Notes under the pieces: model-generated
What the model was told of the DNA's origin: nothing
The model's input: the letters and a program-made list of their open reading frames with translations, nothing else
Databases searched by the model: none
Assembly: GCF_008831285.2 (NCBI RefSeq)
Contig: NC_045151.1
Span: forward strand, 11,520,571 to 11,584,570
DNA: 64,000 bases
From: Nymphaea colorata
Taxonomy: Eukaryota > Streptophyta > Magnoliopsida > Nymphaeales > Nymphaeaceae
Direction of reading: 5' to 3'
Position numbers and translations under genes: made by a program
In this document: positions 47,139 to 56,079 of the stretch, piece after piece
How the letters are laid out: every line of letters starts with the position of its first letter
How positions within the stretch are numbered: the stretch's first letter is position 1

Positions 47139-48073
47139 CTGCAAATTTAGGCAGATGGTCTTACATTTTATGAAGAGAACCCATGGTCCCAAAAAAAGCC
47201 AGTTTTTTCATAAGCAGGTAAATTCTTGTCAAGCAATTCATATGTTAGGCCTTCAAGAAAATGGTTCATAATTTGCATTAGAAAATCAGTTTCCCTATTG
47301 GAGGGGAAAATCATGTATAGGCCAAAAGACAAGTAATGGGCTAAACCTCGTTCTGCAAAAGGAATAGATAAGCAATAAGTGAAAGGAATTATCACTTTTT
47401 TATCAATGTTTAAAAACACGGTGACTTAGGGCTCGACACATCCATTCATGATTTGCTGACTCAATAGGTCAACCCAATGACTCAGCCGAGTTTTGTCCAC
47501 TTATTTTCTAATAAAAACCACATTTAACTAATTATTTAAAAAAAAAATTACTTATTTTTGTTAGTTTGTAAACTCACATGAAGTGAAAAGGAGGGATGCC
47601 AAAAATGAAAAGAGAGAGAGGCCTCATCAATATGAATGTGTGTGTGACAAAGAGGGGGGGAGATAGAGATACATTGATAAGAGATAGATAAAGGGACACC
47701 AATAGGAGAGAGAAAAGTCGCAATTATGAGATAAGCCCAAAAAATTAGAGAAAGGGGACATTAAAAAGAGAGAGAGGGAGAGGAATGGCTGAAATATGAG
47801 AGAGAGAAGCCTGAAAAAAGAGAGAGAGAAAGTGAGGAACACTAAAGAGAGAGAGAAAAAGGGAGAGGCAAATATTGGAGACTGCTAGAGAAATTGTAGA
47901 AATTTAATGTTTTTTTAATGTTTTTAAAAAGTTTATCCGTGCTACCAGAAATTTTTAACCGTGCGACTAGTTTTTATATCCATGGCATTAAATAAAGCCA
48001 TCAAACTTATTAAATGGAAGGTGGGACATGCTTGTTTGACTCGTGAGTCACCAGAAATAAGATATATATTATC
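47139..48073. other. Presumed intron of the receptor kinase; purine-rich tract
   Basis: No LRR exon was recognised. About 47420-47510 has GACTCA/GAGTC-rich repeat text, related to that at 60549-60720. About 47605-47870 is GA-rich on the plus strand. Confidence 0.5.
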
Positions 48074-48221
48074 TATACTCATGTATGTATAGCACATATA
48101 TGTTTATAGGTTATATATATTTCATTTATAACGTAGGAGTTTTTATTGTATTTTTGTAAGTTATTAGTTTTAGGTTTTATTTTTATTTTTTATTTTTTAC
48201 ATGTGTTACTTTCTACACTAG
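48074..48221 (+). repeat. Truncated Copia-D 5' LTR
   Basis: Matches the first about 150 bp of the LTR at 59538 and stops at CTACACTAG. The rest of the LTR, the primer-binding site and the leader are absent, and gag-like sequence follows closely. Confidence 0.75.
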
Positions 48222-48344
48222 CCATGAGAGGATAAAGTTGGACCATGAATTGCCCAAAATCTCGTACTATGGGAGGGAGGGCAAGTGAAGTGGAAATATC
48301 TTAAGGGTATGTTCACTCAAAAGGACATAGCCTGAAAATATCTT

Positions 48345-48857
48345 TTGATTCAAAAGGCTCAAAACATCAAACAAGGAGAAAAAAGTGTAAGAGATTACTT
48401 TATGGAAATCTCTAGCATATGGAATGAGTTGGACCAACTCAACCACAAACTTGGAATGGATTGCAAGTGTCATGAAATTAAAAGAGATGAGTTAGAAGAA
48501 TTTAGATTCTTTCAATTTCTTCAAGAGCTATGACCCGAATTTGAGCAAACAAGGTATGCTTTATTGTCTGTAGCCTCTCCTTTACTCATTCATGAACTTC
48601 TTACCAAGTTAAGTGGAGAAAAAACTAGAATGAGCTTGACAAAAGAAATGGATAGTGTTCTTGTATCCAAACAAGAAGAGAATAAAGTTCTAGCCGCGTC
48701 AAGACCCGGAAGAAATATTAGAACTTATAGACCACTTCATTGTAAGAATCAAAACAAAGGGGATTATAAAGTTACTTGCCATTTTTGTCATGAACTGAGT
48801 CACATAAGACCTCATTATCCAAAACTTATGGGAAACAACAAGGAAGGACAACCATAA
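48345..48857 (+). pseudogene. Copia-D gag remnant
   Basis: GEKSVRDYFMEISSIWNELD and a following LQEL / CHFCHELSHIRPHYPK segment resemble copia gag with a degraded zinc knuckle. A stop at 48531 and a frame change break it. It is cut at 48983 by element A. Confidence 0.78.
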
Positions 48858-48983
48858 AGTTATGGAGGGAAGTTCAATCAAGGAGGAGGAACATATACTC
48901 TAAATGGGCAAGGCAACTCTAGACCTTTTGATCAAAAGAAGGTTGCAAATGTTCAAAATGAAGGATGTGATCTTCATCAATCT

Positions 48984-49243
48984 TGTTGAATTAAAAAAGT
49001 TTTATGTTTTAGGAGGCTCTTCGTAATATTAAAGAGTTATAAGATCTCTTTATTATTTTCGTTGTTTCTCATTGATTTATTTTGTAAATCTCTTTTTTAC
49101 CCTAATCTCTTTTATAAGGGAGATTAGGGTTAACGTAATGACATCTTCTTTGGTTTAGCCATACGGCTGCCTCTCTCTCTATCTCCCTCTCTCTCGCTCT
49201 CTCCACATCTCACGACAGACCTTCTTATTTCACCGCTACAACA
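48984..49243 (+). repeat. Element A 5' LTR
   Basis: 260 bp, TGTTGAATT to CTACAACA. Closely similar to the two LTRs of element B in reverse orientation. Confidence 0.92.
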
Positions 49244-49499
49244 TGGTATCAGAGCAGGCGTGAATCAGGCTGGCGACGTGAGAAACAAAAAAAAAATCTG
49301 TTGTCGACGTTTCTGAGGCATAAATCAGGCTGTCGACTTCTCCTCTTCAGGCTGGCGACGTGAATCAGGCTGTCGACTTCTCCTCTTCAGGCTATCTCTT
49401 CCACGTCTCCTTCCCTTCTCCCTCTTCTGTCTCCTTCTCCTACTACACACGACACGACTGGGTTGAGCTGACTGTTTTCCAGCAGCTGACCCGTGTGGA

Positions 49500-49539
49500 G
49501 GAGTCTATTCACGCTATGAAATCTGCGTGAATAGACTCC
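49500..49539 (+). promoter_or_regulatory. Leader hairpin of element A
   Basis: A perfect 15-bp stem (GGAGTCTATTCACGC and its complement) with a 10-nt loop, between the primer-binding site and gag. The same hairpin is kept in element B at 55515-55554. A packaging or dimerisation role is only a hypothesis. Confidence 0.8.
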
Positions 49540-49999
49540 AGCTATGGGTATCTACATATATATTTTTTATCGCAGCTGGGTGGGAGTCTGCGATAGTTTA
49601 TGTTGAATGTTTTCGTTGCTATTCATGATTTGTAGAAAATAAAACTGTGGTACAGCAGCGTTAGATGCATAAGTAGATATGTTGTTGGTTGCTAAAGCCA
49701 TTGCAAGCAGTGTGTTTTTTTTTGGCGTCGGATTTCTGGATTTTTCTCCATCGTGGGGTTCTTGGACAGCAGTCTTCTACTTGTATTGCTGGTGCTTTTG
49801 GTCTTCTATTTGTATTGCTGAAACTTATTTATTGTGGGACTGTTGGACAGCAGTCTATCGTGTGGAATAGTGGTTTGCATCTAACGTTGTCGTGTGGTGA
49901 TTGGACTTATGCTATTGTTGATCAGTTGCAGTCGCTATTGATTTACATATACATTTTTTCTGCTTGCTTGGTGGGTGATCATTTGTGGGCAGACTTGCA

Positions 50000-51535
50000 A
50001 TGGCTGAAATTAATAAATTTGATTTTTCTCATGAGGTTAAAAGTGGAGGAAATCCATTTTCTTATGGTTCTACTGTAAAGTTAGATGGATCTAACTATGA
50101 GATTTGGTCTCGTGTATTTATGATATCTGTAATTGGACATCAGAAGGAGCATGTTATAGAAGAAAACGAACCTGGTGAAAAGGGTGGAAAATATGGTTCA
50201 TGGAAGAGAGATAATAATATTGTCATGTCATGGATCATGAATAGTGTGCAACCTCAAATTGCATCAACTATTGCATACTACACCTCGGCCAAGCAAATGT
50301 GGGATTTCTTGAAACAAACTTACTCAAATGACAATAATGTTAGCAAGATATTGCAGGTAGAGGAGGAACTACTTAATCTGCAACAGGGTAATCAAAGTCT
50401 TGCTCAGTACTTCGCTTCCTTTAAGTCCATCTCTGAACGACTTAAAGCATTACGTCCTCCATGTCCAACATGCTATAAGACCCATGGTGAACAGTCTATG
50501 GTTGTGAAGTTCCTACAGGGTCTCTCCTCTGAATATGCAGTAGCAAAGGCTCAGATGTTGACTGGAGCAGAAATCACTGACCTAGTTGAAGCCTACAACA
50601 GACTCAGTCGTCTTGCTGTGACCCTCTCTTCACCCTCTAGTGATATCCATGCCTCTGCCCTGGCAGCCTCAGGAGGTCGTGGACGTGGTTTATTTAGGGG
50701 AAGAGGCATGGGTCGTGGGTCAGGAGGAGGTTGGGGGAGATTTCAGTGCACCTATTGTGGGAAAATAGGTCATTTGGAAGACAGATGTTGGGATAAACAT
50801 GGTCGTCCTACCGCAGCGCCACCCTTAGGAAGAAATGTTACATCGAAGCTGGGGACTAACTCTTTACAGTCTTCTATTGGATCGGCCCAAGCAGCGTCAT
50901 CAGTGGTAGATGGGTCTTTATCTTCTTCTCAGCCTGAGACAGTGACTGTGAGTATCAATAAGTCAGAGTATGAGGACTTTCTAGCACACAGATCTACTCA
51001 GCTGTCGGCCTCCACAGTTATGAGTGACAGCGCTATGTCTGTTGACACTATCTCACATGATACACGTACTACTTGGATTATTGATTCAGGGGCATCGAGG
51101 CACTTTTGTAGTAAACCTTCTATGTTTACTGTGCTACACTCATTACCTCAGATACGTCATGTGAGACTTGTAGATGGTAGATGGTCACCTATTATGGGTT
51201 ATGGAGATATCAAGATTTCTCAGTCTATGACTATTCCAAATGTGTTATATGCTCCTAAGTTTCCCACAAATTTGTTATCTATTGGACAATTGATTAATGA
51301 TTTACATTGTCGTGTTACATTTGACTCTGGTTTATGTTCATTTCAGGACTTGCAAACTGGAAAGACGATTGGTGGAGGCTATGAAAAAGGGGGCATCTAC
51401 TTCCTGTCGGATCCCGTGGGTATTGCAGCATCATCGATCACATCGTTGTCCTCCTCTTTCCAGTGGCATCTCAGACTTGGTCATCCATCTGTCTCCAAGC
51501 TCCGTCATCTTCTTCCACATCTTTCATTACCATAG
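50000..51535 (+). CDS. Element A gag-protease frame
   Basis: The ATG at 50000 starts MAEINKFDFSHEVKSGGNPF; a longer upstream reading would need a GTG start and was not used. The gag core (about residues 1-215) has KMWDFLKQTYSNDNNV-like text. A Gly/Arg-rich linker is followed by a zinc knuckle CTYCGKIGHLEDRC (CX2CX4HX4C). The protease motif is WIIDSGASRHFC, and the GAG-pre-integrase segment WHLRLGHPS comes near the end. TAG at 51533-51535 interrupts an otherwise continuous frame, since the next residues (SFQCEACQLGKHTR) follow in phase. The product would be a capsid and protease without pol unless the stop is read through. Confidence 0.88.
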   Translation: MAEINKFDFSHEVKSGGNPFSYGSTVKLDGSNYEIWSRVFMISVIGHQKEHVIEENEPGEKGGKYGSWKRDNNIVMSWIMNSVQPQIASTIAYYTSAKQMWDFLKQTYSNDNNVSKILQVEEELLNLQQGNQSLAQYFASFKSISERLKALRPPCPTCYKTHGEQSMVVKFLQGLSSEYAVAKAQMLTGAEITDLVEAYNRLSRLAVTLSSPSSDIHASALAASGGRGRGLFRGRGMGRGSGGGWGRFQCTYCGKIGHLEDRCWDKHGRPTAAPPLGRNVTSKLGTNSLQSSIGSAQAASSVVDGSLSSSQPETVTVSINKSEYEDFLAHRSTQLSASTVMSDSAMSVDTISHDTRTTWIIDSGASRHFCSKPSMFTVLHSLPQIRHVRLVDGRWSPIMGYGDIKISQSMTIPNVLYAPKFPTNLLSIGQLINDLHCRVTFDSGLCSFQDLQTGKTIGGGYEKGGIYFLSDPVGIAASSITSLSSSFQWHLRLGHPSVSKLRHLLPHLSLP

Positions 51536-52089
51536 TCGTTCCAGTGTGAAGCCTGTCAACTTGGCAAACACACTCGTAGTAGTTATTCATCGAGTCTTAG
51601 TCCGTCTAGTTGTGGACTATTTGATCTTCTTCATGTTGATGTGTGGGGTCCTAGCAGAGTTGCTAGTAGGTCAAGATTTCGTTATTTCCTTGTCATTATA
51701 GATGATTATTCTCGAGTCACTTGGGTATTCCTTTTGAAGGAAAGATCTGAAGTTGTATGTACTCTCAAAAACTTTATTATTGAAATAAAGACCCAGTTTG
51801 GTATTCTTGTTAAAAACATTCGCACTGATAATGCTCTTGAGTTCAAGGCATCTACCTTAATGAAGTTTTACTCAGATAATGGCATTTCTCCTCAGTTTAC
51901 ATGTCCTCATACCTCCCAGCAAAATGGAATAGTTGAGCGGAAACATCGCCAACTTTTAAATGTGGCTCGTTCCCTTATGCTTCATACTAATCTACCTGCA
52001 TATTTTTGGGGAGATGTTATTCTTACTGCTTGCTACTTGACCAATCGTTTACCCTCATCCTCCATTGATAACCAGGTCCCCATTAAACT

Positions 52090-52353
52090 TGTTGCAGCGG
52101 TGAAATAAGAAGGTCTGTCGTGAGATGTGGAGAGAGCGAGAGAGAGGGAGATAGAGAGAGAGGCAGCCGTATGGCTAAACCAAAAAAAAAAGTTGTTATT
52201 ACGTTAACCCTAATCTCCCTTATAAAAGAGATTAGGGTAGAAAATAGATTTACAAAATAAATCAATGAGAAACAACGAAAATATTAAAGAGATCTTATAA
52301 CTCTTTAATATTACGAAGAGCCTCCTAAAACATAAAACTTTTCTAATTCAACA
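52090..52353 (-). repeat. Element B 3' LTR
   Basis: 264 bp; complement begins TGTTGAATTAG. It differs from the other B LTR at about three positions. Confidence 0.95.
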
Positions 52354-52360
52354 CTCCCCC

Positions 52361-53875
52361 TCAAGCTGGAGCATACATATTAAACATGCTCAGCTTGTCA
52401 CAACATCTAGAGAAATCACCAATAGAAAGAGCTTTGGTGAAGATATCTGCAGCTTGATCTTCTGAAGGAACATGAATAGTGGCAATGGTTCCTGCTTGAA
52501 CGAGATCCCGAATGTAATGGCAATCCACTTCAATATGTTTAGTTCTTTCATGGAAAACTGGATTGTTTGCAATGTGTGTGGCTGCTTGATTGTTACAATA
52601 CATCTTCATGGGAAGTGGAATCGACACACTTAGGCTGGATAGCATAGATCTAGCCCAAGTCATTTCTACTGTTGTTTGAGCCATAGCTCTGTATTCAGAT
52701 TCTACACTAGATCTTGACACCACACCTTGTGTTTTGCTTCTCCACGATATAAGATTGCCTTCCACAAATACACAAAATCCTGTGGTAGATTTTCTATCCT
52801 CAACTGAGCCAGCATAGTCAGCATCACTATAGGCTTCCACTTCCAGAGTCTTGCCTTTCGTGAACAAAAGGCCTTTGCCAGGAGACGATTTCAGATATTT
52901 AACCACCATCAAGGCAGCATCCCAATGAACTTTCTTTGGTTTTTCCATAAATTGACTTAGTTTTCCCACTGCAAAACTAATGTCTAGTCTTGTCACAGTA
53001 ACATAGAGTAGTTTTCCAATAAGGGATCTGTAAGATCGAGAATCCACTAATTCTGTTTGGTCATCATGAAGATGTATACGTGGATTCAAAGGTAAATTAG
53101 CCGGTTTAGCTCCTAGCATCCCTGTGTCCTGCAATAAATCAAGAACATACTTCCGTTGAGAGAGAACAACACCCTCCCTATTGCGAGCAACTTCTATTCC
53201 CAAGAAGTATCGTAGAGGACCAAGATCTTTTGTCACAAAGTGTTTTTGAAGAAACAACTTTGCATCAGAAATTTCTTGATCAGAGTCACCTGTCAAGATA
53301 ATATCATCAACATAAACCACGAGAACGGTTATACCTCTGGAAGCCTTCTTGATAAACAAAGAATCAAGAGGAGATCTCACAAAGCCACACTTTGAGACTA
53401 CCTCAGAAAACTTGTGAAACCACGCACGAGGACTCTGTTTGAGTCTATAAATAACTTTCTTCAGCTTGCACACTTTGCCACACTCCCCCTGTCGTTCAAA
53501 TCCTGGTGGTTGTTGCATATAGACAGTCTCATCGAGATCACCATACAAAAAGGCGTTTTTGACATCCAGTTGATACATGTGCCAGTCATGGTGGACAGCC
53601 ACGGAAATGATAAGACGAATGGTTCCCAACCGAGCAACTGGAGAGAAGGTCTCAAAGAAATCCACACTGTAGGTCTGCGTGTAGCCCTTAGCAACCAACC
53701 GAGCTTTGTATCGTTCCATAGAACCATCAGAATTATATTTCACTGTGAATACCCACTTTGAGCCAACAATATCACAACGAGGAGGAGGATCAACAAGTTC
53801 CCAAGTGCCTCTCTGCACTAAGGCATCCATCTCATCTTGCATAGCCCGTCTCCATAACCCATAATAGGTGACCAT
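52361..53875 (-). CDS. Element B RT-RNase H frame
   Basis: Open frame of 504 residues. The copia RT has RRAMQDEMDALVQRGTWELV, YKARLVAKGYTQ, FFETFSPVARLG, YQLDVKNAFLYGDL and YVDDIILTGDSD (catalytic YVDD kept). RNase H has YSDADYAGSVEDRKSTTGF, SEYRAMAQ and NPVFHERTKHIEVDCHYIRD. The first about nine residues come from the protease-side sequence left of the deletion junction. The RT lies in a different frame from the B gag, as expected for a deletion of 1,513 bp (not a multiple of three). One histidine codon present in A (SPLDHSLF) is missing here. No integrase is encoded, so movement of this copy would need it from another element. Confidence 0.88.
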   Translation of the reverse strand: MVTYYGLWRRAMQDEMDALVQRGTWELVDPPPRCDIVGSKWVFTVKYNSDGSMERYKARLVAKGYTQTYSVDFFETFSPVARLGTIRLIISVAVHHDWHMYQLDVKNAFLYGDLDETVYMQQPPGFERQGECGKVCKLKKVIYRLKQSPRAWFHKFSEVVSKCGFVRSPLDSLFIKKASRGITVLVVYVDDIILTGDSDQEISDAKLFLQKHFVTKDLGPLRYFLGIEVARNREGVVLSQRKYVLDLLQDTGMLGAKPANLPLNPRIHLHDDQTELVDSRSYRSLIGKLLYVTVTRLDISFAVGKLSQFMEKPKKVHWDAALMVVKYLKSSPGKGLLFTKGKTLEVEAYSDADYAGSVEDRKSTTGFCVFVEGNLISWRSKTQGVVSRSSVESEYRAMAQTTVEMTWARSMLSSLSVSIPLPMKMYCNNQAATHIANNPVFHERTKHIEVDCHYIRDLVQAGTIATIHVPSEDQAADIFTKALSIGDFSRCCDKLSMFNMYAPA

Positions 53876-55056
53876 CTACCATCTGCAAGTCTCACATGAC
53901 GTATCTGAGGTAATGAGTGTAGCATAGTAAACATAGAAGGTTTACTACAAAAGTGCCTCGATGCCCCTGAACCAATAATCCAAGTAGTACCTGTATCATA
54001 TGAGATAGTGTCAACAGACATAGCGTTGTCACTCATAACTGTGGAGGCCGACGGCTGAGTAGATCTGTGTGCTAGAAAGTCCTCATACTCTGACTTATTG
54101 ATACTCACAGTCACTGTCTCAGGCTGAGAAGAAGATAAAGACCCATCTACCACTGATGACGCTGCTTGGGCCGATCCAATAGAAGACTGTAAAGAGTTAG
54201 TCCCCAGCTTCGATGTAACATTTCTTCCTAAGGGTGGCGCTGCGGTAGGACGACCATGTTTATCCCAACATCTGTCTTCCAAATGACCTATTTTCCCACA
54301 ATAGGTGCACTGAAATCTCCCCCGACCTCCTCCTGACCCACGGCGCATGCCTCTTCCCCTAAATAAACCACGTCCACGACCTCCTGAGGCTGCCAGGGCA
54401 GAGGCATGGATATCACTAGAGGGTGAAGAGAGGGTCACAACAAGACGACTGAGTCTATTGTAGGCTTCAGCTAGGTCAGGGATTTCTGCTCCAGTCAACA
54501 TCTGAGCCTTTGCTACTGCATATTCAGAGGAGAGACCCTGTAGGAACTTCGCAACCATAGACTGTTCACCATGGGTCTTATAGCATGTTGGACATGGAGG
54601 ACGTAATGCTTTAAGTCGTTCAGAGATGGACTTAAGGAAAGCGAAGTACTGAGCAAGACTTTGGTTACCTTGTTGCAGATTAAGTAGTTCCTCCTCTACC
54701 TGCAATATCTTGCTAACATTCTTGTCATTTGAGTAAGTTTGTTTCAAGAAATCCCACATTTGCTTGGCCGAGGTGTAGTATGCAATAGTTGATTCAATTT
54801 GAGGTTGCACACTATTCATGATCCATGACATGACAATATTATTATCTCCCTTCCATGAACCATATTTTCCACTATTTTCAACAGGTTCGTTTTCTTCTAT
54901 AACATGCTCCTTCTGATGTCCAATCACAGACATCATAAACAGACGAGACCAAATCTCATAGTTAGATCCATCTAACTTTACAGTAGAACCAAAAGAAAAT
55001 GGATTTCCTCCACTTTTAACCTCATGAGAAAAATCAGATTTATTAATTTCAGCCAT
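53818..55056 (-). CDS. Element B gag-protease frame
   Basis: The complement ATG at 55054-55056 begins MAEINKSDFSHEVKSGGNPF. The gag core, Gly/Arg linker and zinc knuckle CTYCGKIGHLEDRC are as in A. The protease motif is WIIGSGASRHFC, where the catalytic aspartate of DSG is glycine, so the protease is probably inactive. After VRLADGRWSPIMGYGD the frame crosses the deletion junction and stops within about 10 residues. Confidence 0.88.
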   Translation of the reverse strand: MAEINKSDFSHEVKSGGNPFSFGSTVKLDGSNYEIWSRLFMMSVIGHQKEHVIEENEPVENSGKYGSWKGDNNIVMSWIMNSVQPQIESTIAYYTSAKQMWDFLKQTYSNDKNVSKILQVEEELLNLQQGNQSLAQYFAFLKSISERLKALRPPCPTCYKTHGEQSMVAKFLQGLSSEYAVAKAQMLTGAEIPDLAEAYNRLSRLVVTLSSPSSDIHASALAASGGRGRGLFRGRGMRRGSGGGRGRFQCTYCGKIGHLEDRCWDKHGRPTAAPPLGRNVTSKLGTNSLQSSIGSAQAASSVVDGSLSSSQPETVTVSINKSEYEDFLAHRSTQPSASTVMSDNAMSVDTISYDTGTTWIIGSGASRHFCSKPSMFTMLHSLPQIRHVRLADGRWSPIMGYGDGLCKMRWMP

Positions 55057-55514
55057 TGCAAGTCTGCCCACAAATGATCACCCACCAAGCAAGCGGAAAA
55101 AATGTATATATAAATCAATAGCGACTGCAACTGATCAACAATAGCATAAGTCCAATCACCACACGGCAACGTTAGATGCAAACCACTATTCCACACGATA
55201 GACTGCTGTCCAACAGTCCCACAATAAATACGTTTCAGCAATACAAATAGAAGACCAAAAGCACCAGCAATACAAGTAGAAGACTGCTGTCCAAGAACCC
55301 CACGATGGAGAAAATCCAGAAATCCGACGCCAAAAAAAAACCACACTGCTTGCAATGGCTTTAGCAACCAACAACGTATCTACTTGCATCTAACGCTGCT
55401 GTACCACAGTTTTATTTTCTACGAATCATGAATAGCAACGAAAGCATTCAACATAAACTATCGCAGACTCCCACCCAGCTGCGAAAAAAAATATATATGT
55501 AGATACCCATAGCT

Positions 55515-55554
55515 GGAGTCTATTCACGCAGATTTCATAGCGTGAATAGACTCC
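55515..55554 (-). promoter_or_regulatory. Leader hairpin of element B
   Basis: The same perfect 15-bp stem and 10-nt loop as in A (49500-49539), at the equivalent place between primer-binding site and gag. Confidence 0.8.
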
Positions 55555-55815
55555 TCCACACGGGTCAGCTGCTGGAAAACAGTCAGCTCAACCCAGTCGT
55601 GTCGTGTGTAGTAGGAGAAGGAGACGGAAGAGGGAGAAGGGAAGGAGACGGTGGAAGAGATAGCCTGAAGAGGAGAAGTCGACAGCCTGAAGAGGAGAAG
55701 TCGACAGCCTGATTCACGTCGCCAGCCTGATTTACGCCTCAGAAACGTCGACAACAGATTTTTTTTTTTTTTGTTTCTCACGTCGCCAGCCTGATTCACG
55801 CCTGCTCTGATACCA

Positions 55816-56079
55816 TGTTGCAGCGGTGAAATAAGAAGGTTTGTCGTGAGATGTGGAGAGAGCGAGAGAGAGGGAGATAGAGAGAGAGGCAGCCGTATGG
55901 CTAAACCAAAAAAAAAAGTTGTTATTACGTTAACCCTAATCTCCCTTATAAAAGAGATTAGGGTAGAAAAGAGATTTACAAAATAAATCAATGAGAAACA
56001 ACGAAAATATTAAAGAGATCTTATAACTCTTTAATATTACGAAGAGCCTCCTAAAACATAAAATTTTTCTAATTCAACA
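55816..56079 (-). repeat. Element B 5' LTR
   Basis: 264 bp; followed on its inner side by the primer-binding-site complement at 55804-55815, which fixes orientation. Confidence 0.95.

Larger units (their letters stand above)
52090..56079 (-). mobile_element. Ty1/copia element B, young integrase-deleted derivative
   Basis: Complete LTR-to-LTR insertion of 3,990 bp in reverse orientation, flanked by AAACT (52085-52089 and 56080-56084). LTRs are 52090-52353 and 55816-56079, both 264 bp with about three differences. The polypurine complement CTCCCCCTCAAG is at 52354-52365 and the primer-binding-site complement GCTCTGATACCA at 55804-55815. Compared with A it lacks about 1,513 bp from late protease to early RT, joined at ATGGAGA (53849-53855). 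It is in the same family as its host A. Confidence 0.95.

Noticed and set aside
49985-49999. Upstream five-residue extension of element A gag
   Set aside because: It depends on a GTG start; the ATG at 50000 matches the conserved gag beginning in both A and B.
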